NCBI GenBank assembly: GCA_027624855.1
Contig: JAQBTQ010000014.1
Span: forward strand, 1-64,000
Length of the DNA: 64,000 nt
Reading direction: 5' to 3'
Origin: Bacteroidota bacterium
Lineage (GTDB): Bacteria; Bacteroidota; Bacteroidia; Flavobacteriales_D; Sanyastnellaceae
Shown: positions 9,546 to 17,399 of the stretch, in pieces
Position numbering within the stretch: position 1 is the first letter of the stretch
Layout of the letters: the number at the start of each line of letters is the position of its first letter
Notes under the pieces: model-generated
Database searches by the model: none
The model's input: only the letters and a program-made list of their open reading frames with translations
What the model was told of the DNA's origin: nothing
Made by a program: the position numbers and the translations under genes

Positions 9546-10982
9546 TTAATAATGGCACTTGGCGCATTCCCATCCGCCGAGTTCCTTTACTGTTATTTTA
9601 TCGTCCTCCATATACTTACGGAGTTCTTCATTGCCTCGAAGGTTCTCCTTCAAGCGACCGTGAATTTCTTCATAGTACCCACTGCTTGCCAGATCAATCT
9701 CCGCCTTGTTGTGGCACTCAATGCACCATCCCATCGTCAGTGTTGGTTTTGAGAGCTCAATCAATCCAGGGTACTTATCGACCAATTGGTTGATGTCGTC
9801 TACGTTTGCAACCCGGCCAACCGTGTACGTTTCTACATCACCGTGGCAGTTTTGGCATTGCAAACCGCCCACAACGACGTGTTGTTGGTGACTGAAATAA
9901 ACGTGATCTGGCAAATTGTGCACTTTATTCCAACGAATGGGTTCACCATCGAAGGAATCCTGAGGGTTTGAATACCCATTCTTTCCTTCTCCATCAATGT
10001 AGGTCCCAGATTCCGGGTCAAAACCGATGGCTTCGTATATTTTCCCGATTTCTGTTTCTCCGTAACGACGGCCTTTCTTGACGGCTTTGTGGCAATTCAT
10101 ACACACATTGGTTGAAGGAATGCCTGCGTGCTTCGATTCATATGCGCTGTGGTGGCAGTACTTGCAGTCCACTTCATTTTCACAGACGTGTACGCTGTGA
10201 ATAAACTTGATGGGTTGATCCGGCTTATAGCCTTCGACCACCCCAACCCGCATCAATCCTTGATAGCCCAAAACTGCTCCGTAAGCCACAAAGAATACTC
10301 CAATCAAGGAAACGACAACTCGGTTATCCCAGGCCCAATTTTTCGCTCGCTGCGAATAGGGCAGATCAGCTAGCAACGCTTCTCCTTCACGTTCTCGACT
10401 GGCGTTTGAAAGGGACCGATTGACTCCCGCAGCCGCCATTGCTACAATCAAGAACAAGACCAGGAGCATGGTAAACCACATGCCGCTGTCATCTGAGCTT
10501 TCCTCTATCGGCAATTCGTCCACTGTAATGCAGTCAGAACCCGAATCCGCTACCTGAGCAACATCCGGCGGATTTTGAACATACGCCATGATGTTTTTGA
10601 TGTCATCTGCTGACACTGCTTGAGCAGTCATCCAACCGTAGGTAGGGACATAACGGTCAACCAAAGACTTGATGTAAGGGTCACCTGATTCAGCAGCTCC
10701 CTGAGGATTTTGAATCCATTGAATCAAAAGCTCTTCACTCGAACCCCAGCGATCCGCTATGCCCGCCAAACCTGGTGCGGCAAGCACCTCGTTGGTCACT
10801 TTGTGGCATGAAGCACAGTTGGCATTGAACAAAGCTTGGCCTGCTTCAATTTCACCTTCATCCCAAATCCCTGCAGTGAGGTGAGATGTAAACAGAAGAA
10901 GACAGGCAACGATTGCGGTCTTGGAGAAGGTCATAGAAGCCTTGAAACCCGTTGAAGCCATCATGAATTTTGCTTTTCGCAT
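9546..10982 (-). CDS. actA: Alternative complex III multiheme cytochrome c subunit ActA
   Basis: Periplasmic cytochrome c subunit that takes electrons through a chain of hemes. Six CxxCH motifs are visible: one in an N-terminal monoheme domain (CASCH) and five in the C-terminal pentaheme part (CKYCH, CMNCH, CQNCH, CIECH, CAKCH, the last close to the C-terminus). A hydrophobic helix (SDDSGMWFTMLLVLFL...) separates the two parts. I chose the ATG at 10980-10982 (478 aa) because a longer TTG-initiated frame would begin inside the promoter box at 11010-11017; ATGs at 10964/10961 or 10934 (directly before the signal-like MTFSKTAIVACLLLF) are alternatives. First gene of the act-cox operon. Confidence 0.93.
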   Translation of the reverse strand: MRKAKFMMASTGFKASMTFSKTAIVACLLLFTSHLTAGIWDEGEIEAGQALFNANCASCHKVTNEVLAAPGLAGIADRWGSSEELLIQWIQNPQGAAESGDPYIKSLVDRYVPTYGWMTAQAVSADDIKNIMAYVQNPPDVAQVADSGSDCITVDELPIEESSDDSGMWFTMLLVLFLIVAMAAAGVNRSLSNASREREGEALLADLPYSQRAKNWAWDNRVVVSLIGVFFVAYGAVLGYQGLMRVGVVEGYKPDQPIKFIHSVHVCENEVDCKYCHHSAYESKHAGIPSTNVCMNCHKAVKKGRRYGETEIGKIYEAIGFDPESGTYIDGEGKNGYSNPQDSFDGEPIRWNKVHNLPDHVYFSHQQHVVVGGLQCQNCHGDVETYTVGRVANVDDINQLVDKYPGLIELSKPTLTMGWCIECHNKAEIDLASSGYYEEIHGRLKENLRGNEELRKYMEDDKITVKELGGWECAKCHY

Positions 10983-11009
10983 TACGAGGAAAATCACGCT
11001 TTTCGCGCG

Positions 11010-11017
11010 CAAAATTA
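11010..11017 (-). promoter_or_regulatory. Candidate -7 box of the act-cox operon
   Basis: On the minus strand this reads TAATTTTG, a full match to the Bacteroidota -7 consensus TAnnTTTG, 27 bases before the chosen actA ATG. No convincing -33 TTG lies at the usual 19-21 base spacing, so the call is tentative. Confidence 0.5.
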
Positions 11018-11112
11018 AGCATAGAAGGTCAAATATTCAGGCGCTGAAGACTCAATGTCGCATTTGTTCGTTATTCAGAATTATTCTTAATACATATCTC
11101 ACTGATAATGTG

Positions 11113-11128
11113 TTGTGTAACTTCACAA
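11113..11128. promoter_or_regulatory. Inverted repeat TTGTG-N6-CACAA between actA and the SPOR gene
   Basis: A short dyad (TTGTG, 6-base spacer, CACAA) lies about 100 bp upstream of the act -7 box in the divergent intergenic region. It is the size and shape of a dimeric-regulator operator but the spacing does not match CRP or FNR consensus. Could be chance. Confidence 0.2.
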
Positions 11129-11246
11129 TGAGAGGTGTTTCGATTTCGATTTCTTTCATCACATCGCTGACCATATGCGGAACGACTTTAATTTCGCTTC
11201 AAGATTTGCGTTTAAACTCAATCATTGGAATCAAAAAACTGATCCG

Positions 11247-11915
11247 TTGCGCGTAACGTTACTCACCCTGGGAATTCTCTGTTGGAACTTGGCGATTGGC
11301 CAGGATTCCGAACCGTGGTGGAAAACACTTTTCAAAGGTGGAACGACAGAAACCAAACAAGATTCAGTGGTTCCATTGGACGGGTCATTTCAGCCTATTC
11401 TGCTACCGGGAGATTCAGCCATGCTCTCCGAGTTAGGCTTGGCCGAAGGAGGCCACTCAAATGCAGAAGTGTTACCTGCTGGATTCGAGAACCGACCACA
11501 AGGTTCATTATCCATTGATTGGCAGGAAGGACTGGATAAATTGAATGAGCAATGGCATCGTCAAGAACACGTGAACTTGGGATACCGAATCCAGCTTTAT
11601 TCGGGAAATCTCGAAAAAGCCCGCATGGTGCGTGCCAAGGCGCGCGGATACGCAGCCGGTATGGGCGTTTATTTCAATCCAAATCCCCCTGCTTACGAAG
11701 TTTCAGTCGGTGATTTTCGATCCAAATGGCATGCGTTAGAAATGTTGCCTGTATGGCAAGAACATTTTCCCTATGCCATCGTAACCAGAGAACCCGTAGA
11801 AATCAATTTTCCTTCTTTGGTTAAGCAGAAAGCGGATGAAAATAAAGAGCAGGCTGAGCCCTCTGCTGAGAAGGAATCAGAAAAGAAAAGTCAACCGCAA
11901 TCATCGAATGATTAA
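11247..11915 (+). CDS. SPOR-domain exported protein
   Basis: Probable exported peptidoglycan-associated protein; SPOR domains bind denuded glycan strands. From the TTG at 11247 the product is 222 residues: a signal peptide (LRVTLLTLGILCWNLAIGQ), a linker, then a SPOR-like domain at about 112-184 with its two halves visible (YRIQLYSGNLEKARMVR and YEVSVGDFRSKWHALE), and a charged Lys/Glu tail. An in-frame ATG at 11175 would add 24 residues (with Arg and Lys) ahead of the signal peptide, so I prefer the TTG; this is uncertain. It is divergent from actA and convergent with infB. Confidence 0.75.
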   Translation: MRVTLLTLGILCWNLAIGQDSEPWWKTLFKGGTTETKQDSVVPLDGSFQPILLPGDSAMLSELGLAEGGHSNAEVLPAGFENRPQGSLSIDWQEGLDKLNEQWHRQEHVNLGYRIQLYSGNLEKARMVRAKARGYAAGMGVYFNPNPPAYEVSVGDFRSKWHALEMLPVWQEHFPYAIVTREPVEINFPSLVKQKADENKEQAEPSAEKESEKKSQPQSSND

Positions 11916-11961
11916 ACGTTGAATAGCGGGTTGAGCAGCAGAAAATTATTGCTAGAATCCC

Positions 11962-14718
11962 CTAGTCTTCAAGCGTTTGCTTGACTTCCACTTCTTCATA
12001 CGCCTCAATCACATCTCCCACTTTGATGTCATTGAATCGATCCACATTCAAGCCGCACTCGAAGCCTTTTGCTACTTCTTTGACATCGTCTTTGAATCGC
12101 TTGAGCGACCCCAATGTTCCGGTATACACTACAACCCCTTCTCGAATCACTCGAACTTTGTTGTTGCGATGAATGTTTCCGTCGATGACAAAGCAACCCG
12201 CAATGGTTCCCACCTTTGAAATCTTGAAGGTTTCTCGGATTTCAGCAGAACCCACAATACTTTCTTCAATTTTCGCAGACAGCAGACCTTCCATCGCGTC
12301 TTTCATCTCCTCGATGGCTTTGTAGATTATAGAATACAGCTTAATCTGCACACCTTCTTTTTCAGCCAATTTTCGAGCTGCACCGCTTGGTCGGACTTGG
12401 AAACCAATGATGATTGCCGATGACGCCGAGGCCAGCAATATGTCGGATTCAGATACTTGGCCCACCGCTTTGTGGATGATGTTCACCTGAACTTTTTCCG
12501 TAGACAACTTCTCCAACGAATCGCTCAATGCTTCAATGGATCCATCCACATCGCCTTTAACAATGAGGTTTAATTCCTTGAATTCTCCAACGGCAATTCG
12601 ACGACCCAATTCTTCAAGCGTCACAGAGCGTTGGGAGCGAACTCCTTGCTCGCGCTGAAGTTGCTGTCGCTTTACTGCAATATTTCTCGCTTCGCGTTCG
12701 TCATCAAAGACATGGAACTTATCGCCAGCATTGGGTGCTCCATCAAATCCAAGAATGGATACTGGAACCGATGGGCCCGCTTCTTCAACCCGGGTGCCGC
12801 GCTCATTAAACATGGCCTTTACCTTGCCGGAAAACTGCCCAGCGAGAACGGCGTCACCAACGCGGAGCGTCCCACCTTCCACCAGCAAGTTCGTAACATA
12901 CCCGCGCCCTTTGTCCAATGAACTTTCCACAACGGTGCCAATGGCGCGCTTTTCGGGATTTGCCTTCAAGTCGAGCATTTCGGCTTCGAGCAGCACCTTT
13001 TCGAGCAACTCGTTGATGTTGGTGCCATTTTTGGCAGAAATCTCCTGGCTCTGGAATTTGCCCCCCCATTCTTCAACCAAGACATTCATTTCCGAAAGTT
13101 CTTGGCGGATTTTGTCAGCGTTCGCTTCTGGTCGATCCATCTTGTTAATGGCAATGACCATTGGAATGCCAGCCGCTTGGGCATGATTGATGGCTTCCTT
13201 TGTCTGGGGCATTACGGCATCATCCGCTGCCACAACGATGACCGCAATATCGGTCACTTGCGCCCCTCGAGCGCGCATCGCTGTAAACGCTTCGTGACCA
13301 GGGGTATCCAAAAAAGTCATCTGCCCTCCCTGAGGAAGGGTCACATGATAGGCTCCGATGTGCTGGGTGATTCCACCAGCCTCACCAGCGATCACATTTG
13401 CATTTCGGATAAAGTCCAACAATGACGTTTTTCCGTGGTCAACGTGACCCATAACCGTCACAATTGGTGGTCGGCCCGTCAAATCCTCTTCGCTGTCTTC
13501 CTCAATATCAATGGCTTCTTGGACTTCTGCACTGACAAAATTGGCCTCATAGCCAAATTCCTCAGCGATGATGGTAATGGTTTCAGAATCCAATCGCTGA
13601 TTGATGGATACCATAATGCCGAGCGTCATACAAGCAGAAATGACCTCATTGACGTTCGCATTCATCATATTGGCCAACTCAGCAACCGTGACGAATTCAG
13701 TTAGTTGGAGCGTCATCGCCTCCTCCTGCTGTCGAGCTAACTCTTGTTCCTGTCGCTCCGCTACTGCACTTCGCTTTGCACGACGAAGTTTGGCTGCATT
13801 GGATTTTTTTCCTCCGGACAATCGAGCAAGCGTTTCCTTGATCTCCTTCTGAATGTCCGCTTGGCTAACTTCTTTTTTGACTTCATTTCTTCGGCCTCGA
13901 CTTCCTCGAGCGTCACCCCGATTGCCCCCCGTATTCCGAGCCGTTTTTTCAACGTCGACCTTGGTGATTCGCTTGCGCTTCCTTTTGTTATCTTCTGTTT
14001 TCGACGCTGGGGTTTTCTTCTTCTCTACCGGCAACACAATCTTACCCACAACCGTTGGGCCAGAAAGCTTTTCGATTTTGGTCTCATGCTTTTCGACCAC
14101 CTTCGGAGCATCCTCAGCTTTTGGCTTTTCTTTGGCTTTTGCCTCGGCAGCTGCAGCTGCAGCCTTGGCTTCCGCTTCCTTCTTTGTAATCTCCGCCGAT
14201 TTTTTTGCAATCAACTCCTTTTCCGCAGCTTTCTCCTCTTTCGTCTTTGCTTTCCTCTTTTTCTCAACTGAATCCAGATCAACCTTACCTAAAACCTTGA
14301 CCGAACTTTCCTTTGCCTCCTTTGCCTCGGACTTAGCCGGTTCCTCAAGCTCCACGGCTGGGGTCTCTGGCTCTATCCGATCGACTTTCGGTTGCTGTTG
14401 GCTCTTTTGAAATACGGATAAATCAATTTCAACTTCGGCCTCCTCTTTTTGCGAGCTGCTCTTTCTTGCCGATGCCAATGTGACACTTTCACGATCAATG
14501 GCAGATCGACTAGCAGAACTTACGGCCTTTTCCTTCGCCGCTTTTTCGTCTTGGAAATTCGCGCGAATCAACGCATACGCATCCGCCTCAATTTTTGTGT
14601 TGGGTTTGGCTTCTGCTTCAATGCCTTTGCTGGCCAAAAAGTCAACAATGGTTTGTATTCCCAAGTTGAATTCTCGGGCAATTTTGTTCAGTCGTACGGG
14701 TTTGCTAGCGTCAGCCAT
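11962..14718 (-). CDS. infB: Translation initiation factor IF-2
   Basis: GTPase that brings initiator tRNA to the small ribosomal subunit. The 918-residue product has an IF2_N helical domain at the N-terminus ([17 protein letters not shown]), a long Lys/Glu/Ala-rich low-complexity linker (about 60-330), a second IF2_N-like segment (about 340-400), then the GTPase domain with G1 GHVDHGKT (424-431), G3 DTPGH and G4 NKMD, and the C-terminal domains II-IV. The ATG at 14716-14718 is preferred over a TTG two codons earlier. Last gene of rimP-nusA-infB, 58 bp after nusA. Confidence 0.97.
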   Translation of the reverse strand: MADASKPVRLNKIAREFNLGIQTIVDFLASKGIEAEAKPNTKIEADAYALIRANFQDEKAAKEKAVSSASRSAIDRESVTLASARKSSSQKEEAEVEIDLSVFQKSQQQPKVDRIEPETPAVELEEPAKSEAKEAKESSVKVLGKVDLDSVEKKRKAKTKEEKAAEKELIAKKSAEITKKEAEAKAAAAAAEAKAKEKPKAEDAPKVVEKHETKIEKLSGPTVVGKIVLPVEKKKTPASKTEDNKRKRKRITKVDVEKTARNTGGNRGDARGSRGRRNEVKKEVSQADIQKEIKETLARLSGGKKSNAAKLRRAKRSAVAERQEQELARQQEEAMTLQLTEFVTVAELANMMNANVNEVISACMTLGIMVSINQRLDSETITIIAEEFGYEANFVSAEVQEAIDIEEDSEEDLTGRPPIVTVMGHVDHGKTSLLDFIRNANVIAGEAGGITQHIGAYHVTLPQGGQMTFLDTPGHEAFTAMRARGAQVTDIAVIVVAADDAVMPQTKEAINHAQAAGIPMVIAINKMDRPEANADKIRQELSEMNVLVEEWGGKFQSQEISAKNGTNINELLEKVLLEAEMLDLKANPEKRAIGTVVESSLDKGRGYVTNLLVEGGTLRVGDAVLAGQFSGKVKAMFNERGTRVEEAGPSVPVSILGFDGAPNAGDKFHVFDDEREARNIAVKRQQLQREQGVRSQRSVTLEELGRRIAVGEFKELNLIVKGDVDGSIEALSDSLEKLSTEKVQVNIIHKAVGQVSESDILLASASSAIIIGFQVRPSGAARKLAEKEGVQIKLYSIIYKAIEEMKDAMEGLLSAKIEESIVGSAEIRETFKISKVGTIAGCFVIDGNIHRNNKVRVIREGVVVYTGTLGSLKRFKDDVKEVAKGFECGLNVDRFNDIKVGDVIEAYEEVEVKQTLED

Positions 14719-14776
14719 TGGCAATTTTGGGCGTTGTAGTTGCGAATTTAAAGGGAATGCGGGGATTTGACAGGAT

Positions 14777-16012
14777 TTAGTTCAATTCGTCCTTTAGGAT
14801 TTTCATGACTTCGCGGATGGTCTCCACCTCCAAATCTGTTCGATTCACCAAGAAATCTTCATCTCGATTGAGCACAGAACGTGCAGTTTCCAAACCGATT
14901 TTGATGAATTCATCCAAAATCCAAGAATCGATTTCATCAGAGAACTCAGTCAATTCCACATCATCAACTGCATCTTCCTCATCGCGATAAACGTCAATTT
15001 CGTAATTGGTCAGCAACCCTGCCAATTTGATGTTGTTTCCACCTTTTCCGATTGCCAAACTCACTTGGTCTGACTTTAGATAAACCTTTGCTTCTCTTGT
15101 CTCCTCGTTCAATTCAATCGAGGTGATTTTGGCTGGGCTTAACGCTCGAGTCACCAACAATTGCTCATTCTCAGTGAAGTTGATCACATCAATGTTCTCG
15201 TTTTTCAATTCACGAACAATGCTGTGAATTCGCGAACCCTTCATTCCGACACATGCGCCCACTGGATCGACTCGCTCATCGTAAGATTCTACGGCCACTT
15301 TGGCGCGTTCACCTGGAGCACGGACCACTCGTTTGATGGTGATGAGGCCATCAAAAATTTCAGGAACTTCTTGTTCAAACAGTCGCTCCAAGAATTCCGG
15401 TGCCGTTCGAGAAAGGACAATTCGAGGATTGTTGTTTTTCATTTCCACAGCAGAAACAACCGCGCGAATGGTGTCTCCTTTTTTGAAGAAATCCCCTGGG
15501 ATTTGATTTTCTCGTGGCATGACAACCTCATTGTCTTCATCGTCAACCAATAAGATTTCTCGTTTCCAAATTTGGTAGACTTCCGCAGACACAACTTCTC
15601 CTACGCGCTCCTTGTATTTTTGATAGATCGCATCTTTCTCCAAATCCATAATGCGTCCGGCGAGATTCTGTCGCAACGACAATACGTTCCGTCGGCCAAA
15701 AGACTCCAATTTGATCTCTTCTGAAACCTCTTCCCCTTCTTCAAAATCATCCTCGATTTTTAAAGCTTCCGACAACGCAATTTCTTGATTCTCATCTTCT
15801 AAATCTTCATCGGCAACGATGGTTCGGTTGCGCCAGATTTCTAAATCCCCTTTGTCGGGGTTGATGATGATATCAAAATTCGAGTCATCCCCGTATTTCT
15901 TTAGAATCATGGCTCGGAAGACATCTTCCAAAATGCCCATCATCACCTCGCGGTCGATGTTTTTAAACTCTTTGAATTCCTTAAAAGAATCCACCAAATT
16001 CAGCTGTGTCAT
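14777..16012 (-). CDS. nusA: Transcription termination/antitermination factor NusA
   Basis: RNA-polymerase-binding factor controlling pausing, termination and antitermination. The 411-residue protein contains the N-terminal polymerase-binding domain (1-125), an S1 domain (about 130-200, with [14 protein letters not shown]) and tandem KH domains ([12 protein letters not shown] and [13 protein letters not shown] GxxG-type loops). It ends shortly after the KH region with an acidic segment and lacks the long C-terminal repeats of E. coli NusA, as is usual in this phylum. It lies 40 bp after rimP in the same operon. Confidence 0.96.
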   Translation of the reverse strand: MTQLNLVDSFKEFKEFKNIDREVMMGILEDVFRAMILKKYGDDSNFDIIINPDKGDLEIWRNRTIVADEDLEDENQEIALSEALKIEDDFEEGEEVSEEIKLESFGRRNVLSLRQNLAGRIMDLEKDAIYQKYKERVGEVVSAEVYQIWKREILLVDDEDNEVVMPRENQIPGDFFKKGDTIRAVVSAVEMKNNNPRIVLSRTAPEFLERLFEQEVPEIFDGLITIKRVVRAPGERAKVAVESYDERVDPVGACVGMKGSRIHSIVRELKNENIDVINFTENEQLLVTRALSPAKITSIELNEETREAKVYLKSDQVSLAIGKGGNNIKLAGLLTNYEIDVYRDEEDAVDDVELTEFSDEIDSWILDEFIKIGLETARSVLNRDEDFLVNRTDLEVETIREVMKILKDELN

Positions 16013-16052
16013 GGTTTCGTTATTTGCTGTTCTCGGCTATTATTTTCATTTA

Positions 16053-16526
16053 TTAATCCCTCTTGAATGAAACCTGCACTTTCGTCCAGTCCAATCCATT
16101 CAATGGAAACGTCTGCTCTTCTTCTATCCAGGCTTTTGCTTTGCGGCCCTCGATTCTGCGCTTTTCGCGAACGACGAGGGTGATTTCCTCTTCACTCGCC
16201 TTTATCATTTTTCCTTCTACCTTACCTGCGTCAGTAACCTTCACCTGCACCAACCTGCCAATGTTTTTTAAGTATTGTCTGTGCAATCGCAAGGGTTGAT
16301 CCAACCCTGGAGAACTTACGTCCAAGGAAAAATCTTCTACATCTCGATCGAGAGACGATTCAAGGTGACGACTGAGCGCCATGCATTTTTCAATGCTCGT
16401 TCCTTCATCATCATCTAGCAAAATGGAAATGGAATTTCCCTCGCTGACACGGACATCAACCAAAAACCCACTACCCTCCGCGAGGAAGCTTTCAGCAATG
16501 GTTTTGATTTGATTGGCGTCGATCAT
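16053..16526 (-). CDS. rimP: Ribosome maturation factor RimP
   Basis: Needed for maturation of the 30S subunit. From the ATG at 16524-16526 the product is 157 residues (MIDANQIKTIAESFLAEG...). Family signatures include the LDDDEGTSIEKCMALSRHLE segment and DFSLDVSSPGLDQPL. A longer in-frame reading to 16610 would translate through a terminator hairpin and nearly into the promoter, so it is rejected. First gene of the rimP-nusA-infB operon, the conserved bacterial order. Confidence 0.95.
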   Translation of the reverse strand: MIDANQIKTIAESFLAEGSGFLVDVRVSEGNSISILLDDDEGTSIEKCMALSRHLESSLDRDVEDFSLDVSSPGLDQPLRLHRQYLKNIGRLVQVKVTDAGKVEGKMIKASEEEITLVVREKRRIEGRKAKAWIEEEQTFPLNGLDWTKVQVSFKRD

Positions 16527-16540
16527 GGTAAAAATTCGAA

Positions 16541-16569
16541 GAAAAAAAAGAGGGGTAGACTCCCCTCTT
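16541..16569 (-). terminator. Intrinsic-terminator hairpin in the rimP leader (candidate attenuator)
   Basis: Read on the minus strand: an 8-bp stem (AAGAGGGG / CCCCTCTT, + coordinates 16548-16555 and 16562-16569) with a 6-base loop, followed by a run of eight T and a C. The run ends 14 bases before the rimP ATG and the hairpin lies downstream of the promoter at 16597-16626, so it sits inside the 5' leader. There is no upstream minus-strand gene it could terminate. Confidence 0.8.
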
Positions 16570-16596
16570 GGTTTTTCGTTCGCGTTTATTTCGCTG

Positions 16597-16626
16597 CAAA
16601 TATACATCAACCTTCTTGAACTTCAA
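16597..16626 (-). promoter_or_regulatory. Promoter of rimP-nusA-infB
   Basis: Minus strand: -33 TTG at 16624-16626, 19-base spacer, -7 TATATTTG at 16597-16604, matching Bacteroidota primary sigma consensus. The predicted start near 16592 gives a leader of about 65 bases that includes the terminator-like hairpin. Confidence 0.75.
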
Positions 16627-16663
16627 CGAGAAAAAAACGGTATGAATATTAACTTCGTTGACC

Positions 16664-17353
16664 ATGTCGTACGTGCAGAAAATGATTGCGGAAGGGGAAC
16701 ACCAAACCCAAGATTTCAAGATGCGTGTTGATGATGCGCAAAAAATTGCTCGTACCATTGTTGCTTTTGCTAATACCGATGGCGGACGACTACTCATTGG
16801 TGTCAAAGACAATGGCGCAATCACAGGCGTCAACCAAGAGGAAGAGTACCACATGATTGACCTCGCCTGTCAATCGCATTGTAAACCTGCCGTTCCTTTT
16901 GAGATTCAGGTTTGGAAAGCCGAAGGCAGAAGCATCCTCGAAGTCCGCATCCCACGTTCTGCACAGCGTCCTCATTTTTGCGAAGATGAGCAAGGCCAAT
17001 GGCGGGCCTACCTAAGAAGAGAAGACCGCATCCATCGAGCAAGTCCAGTACAAGTCAAAGTGTGGCAATACGAAATGCGAACAGACCGATCCGAATTTCG
17101 CTACGATCAATACATCGGAAAATTATTCGCCTCCTGGCGCCTTGGAAAAGAGCTCAATTTCAGGCAAGTCGCACGCAAAGCCAGACTTTCTTTTAGCGAT
17201 GCGGAAGACCTCCTGTGCCTTCTCATCGTTTGGGGCATCATTCGCTGGGAGCGGGGTCAAAGGGGATTACTCTACTGCCTCAATGATGAAAACGCGTTGG
17301 ATCAGCTCGAAACAGAAGGTGCCGAAAAGTTCAGATGGAAAAATTATTCTTGA
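16664..17353 (+). CDS. AlbA_2/Schlafen-type domain protein
   Basis: Predicted nucleic-acid-binding or regulatory protein; exact role unknown. The 229-residue product opens with an AlbA_2 domain (PF04326-like), seen as EGEHQTQDFKMRVDD, IVAFANTDGGRLLIGVKDNG and a strand-rich stretch to about residue 130. The C-terminal third looks like a winged-helix segment (FRQVARKARLSFSDAEDLL, then a short strand). The ATG at 16664 is preferred over a TTG two codons earlier. A TAACTTCG box (16650-16657) lies 6 bases upstream. It is divergent from rimP and 46 bp before porZ. Many AlbA_2 proteins carry an ATPase-like C-terminus; none is visible here. Confidence 0.75.
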   Translation: MSYVQKMIAEGEHQTQDFKMRVDDAQKIARTIVAFANTDGGRLLIGVKDNGAITGVNQEEEYHMIDLACQSHCKPAVPFEIQVWKAEGRSILEVRIPRSAQRPHFCEDEQGQWRAYLRREDRIHRASPVQVKVWQYEMRTDRSEFRYDQYIGKLFASWRLGKELNFRQVARKARLSFSDAEDLLCLLIVWGIIRWERGQRGLLYCLNDENALDQLETEGAEKFRWKNYS

Positions 17354-17399
17354 CCCCTTCACAATATTCCGAACTTTGAAACGTAAGTCGAGCACCTCC

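Noticed and set aside
13744-14410. Plus-strand frames of up to 185 residues opposite infB
   Set aside because: Phe/Ser-rich antisense of the Lys/Glu-rich IF-2 linker.
16527-16610. N-terminal extension of RimP by 28 residues
   Set aside because: It would be translated through the terminator hairpin and close to the promoter box; family homology starts at the internal ATG.
17142-17399. TTG-started extension of porZ by 86 residues
   Set aside because: Overlaps the AlbA_2 gene in another frame and places residues before a clear signal peptide.
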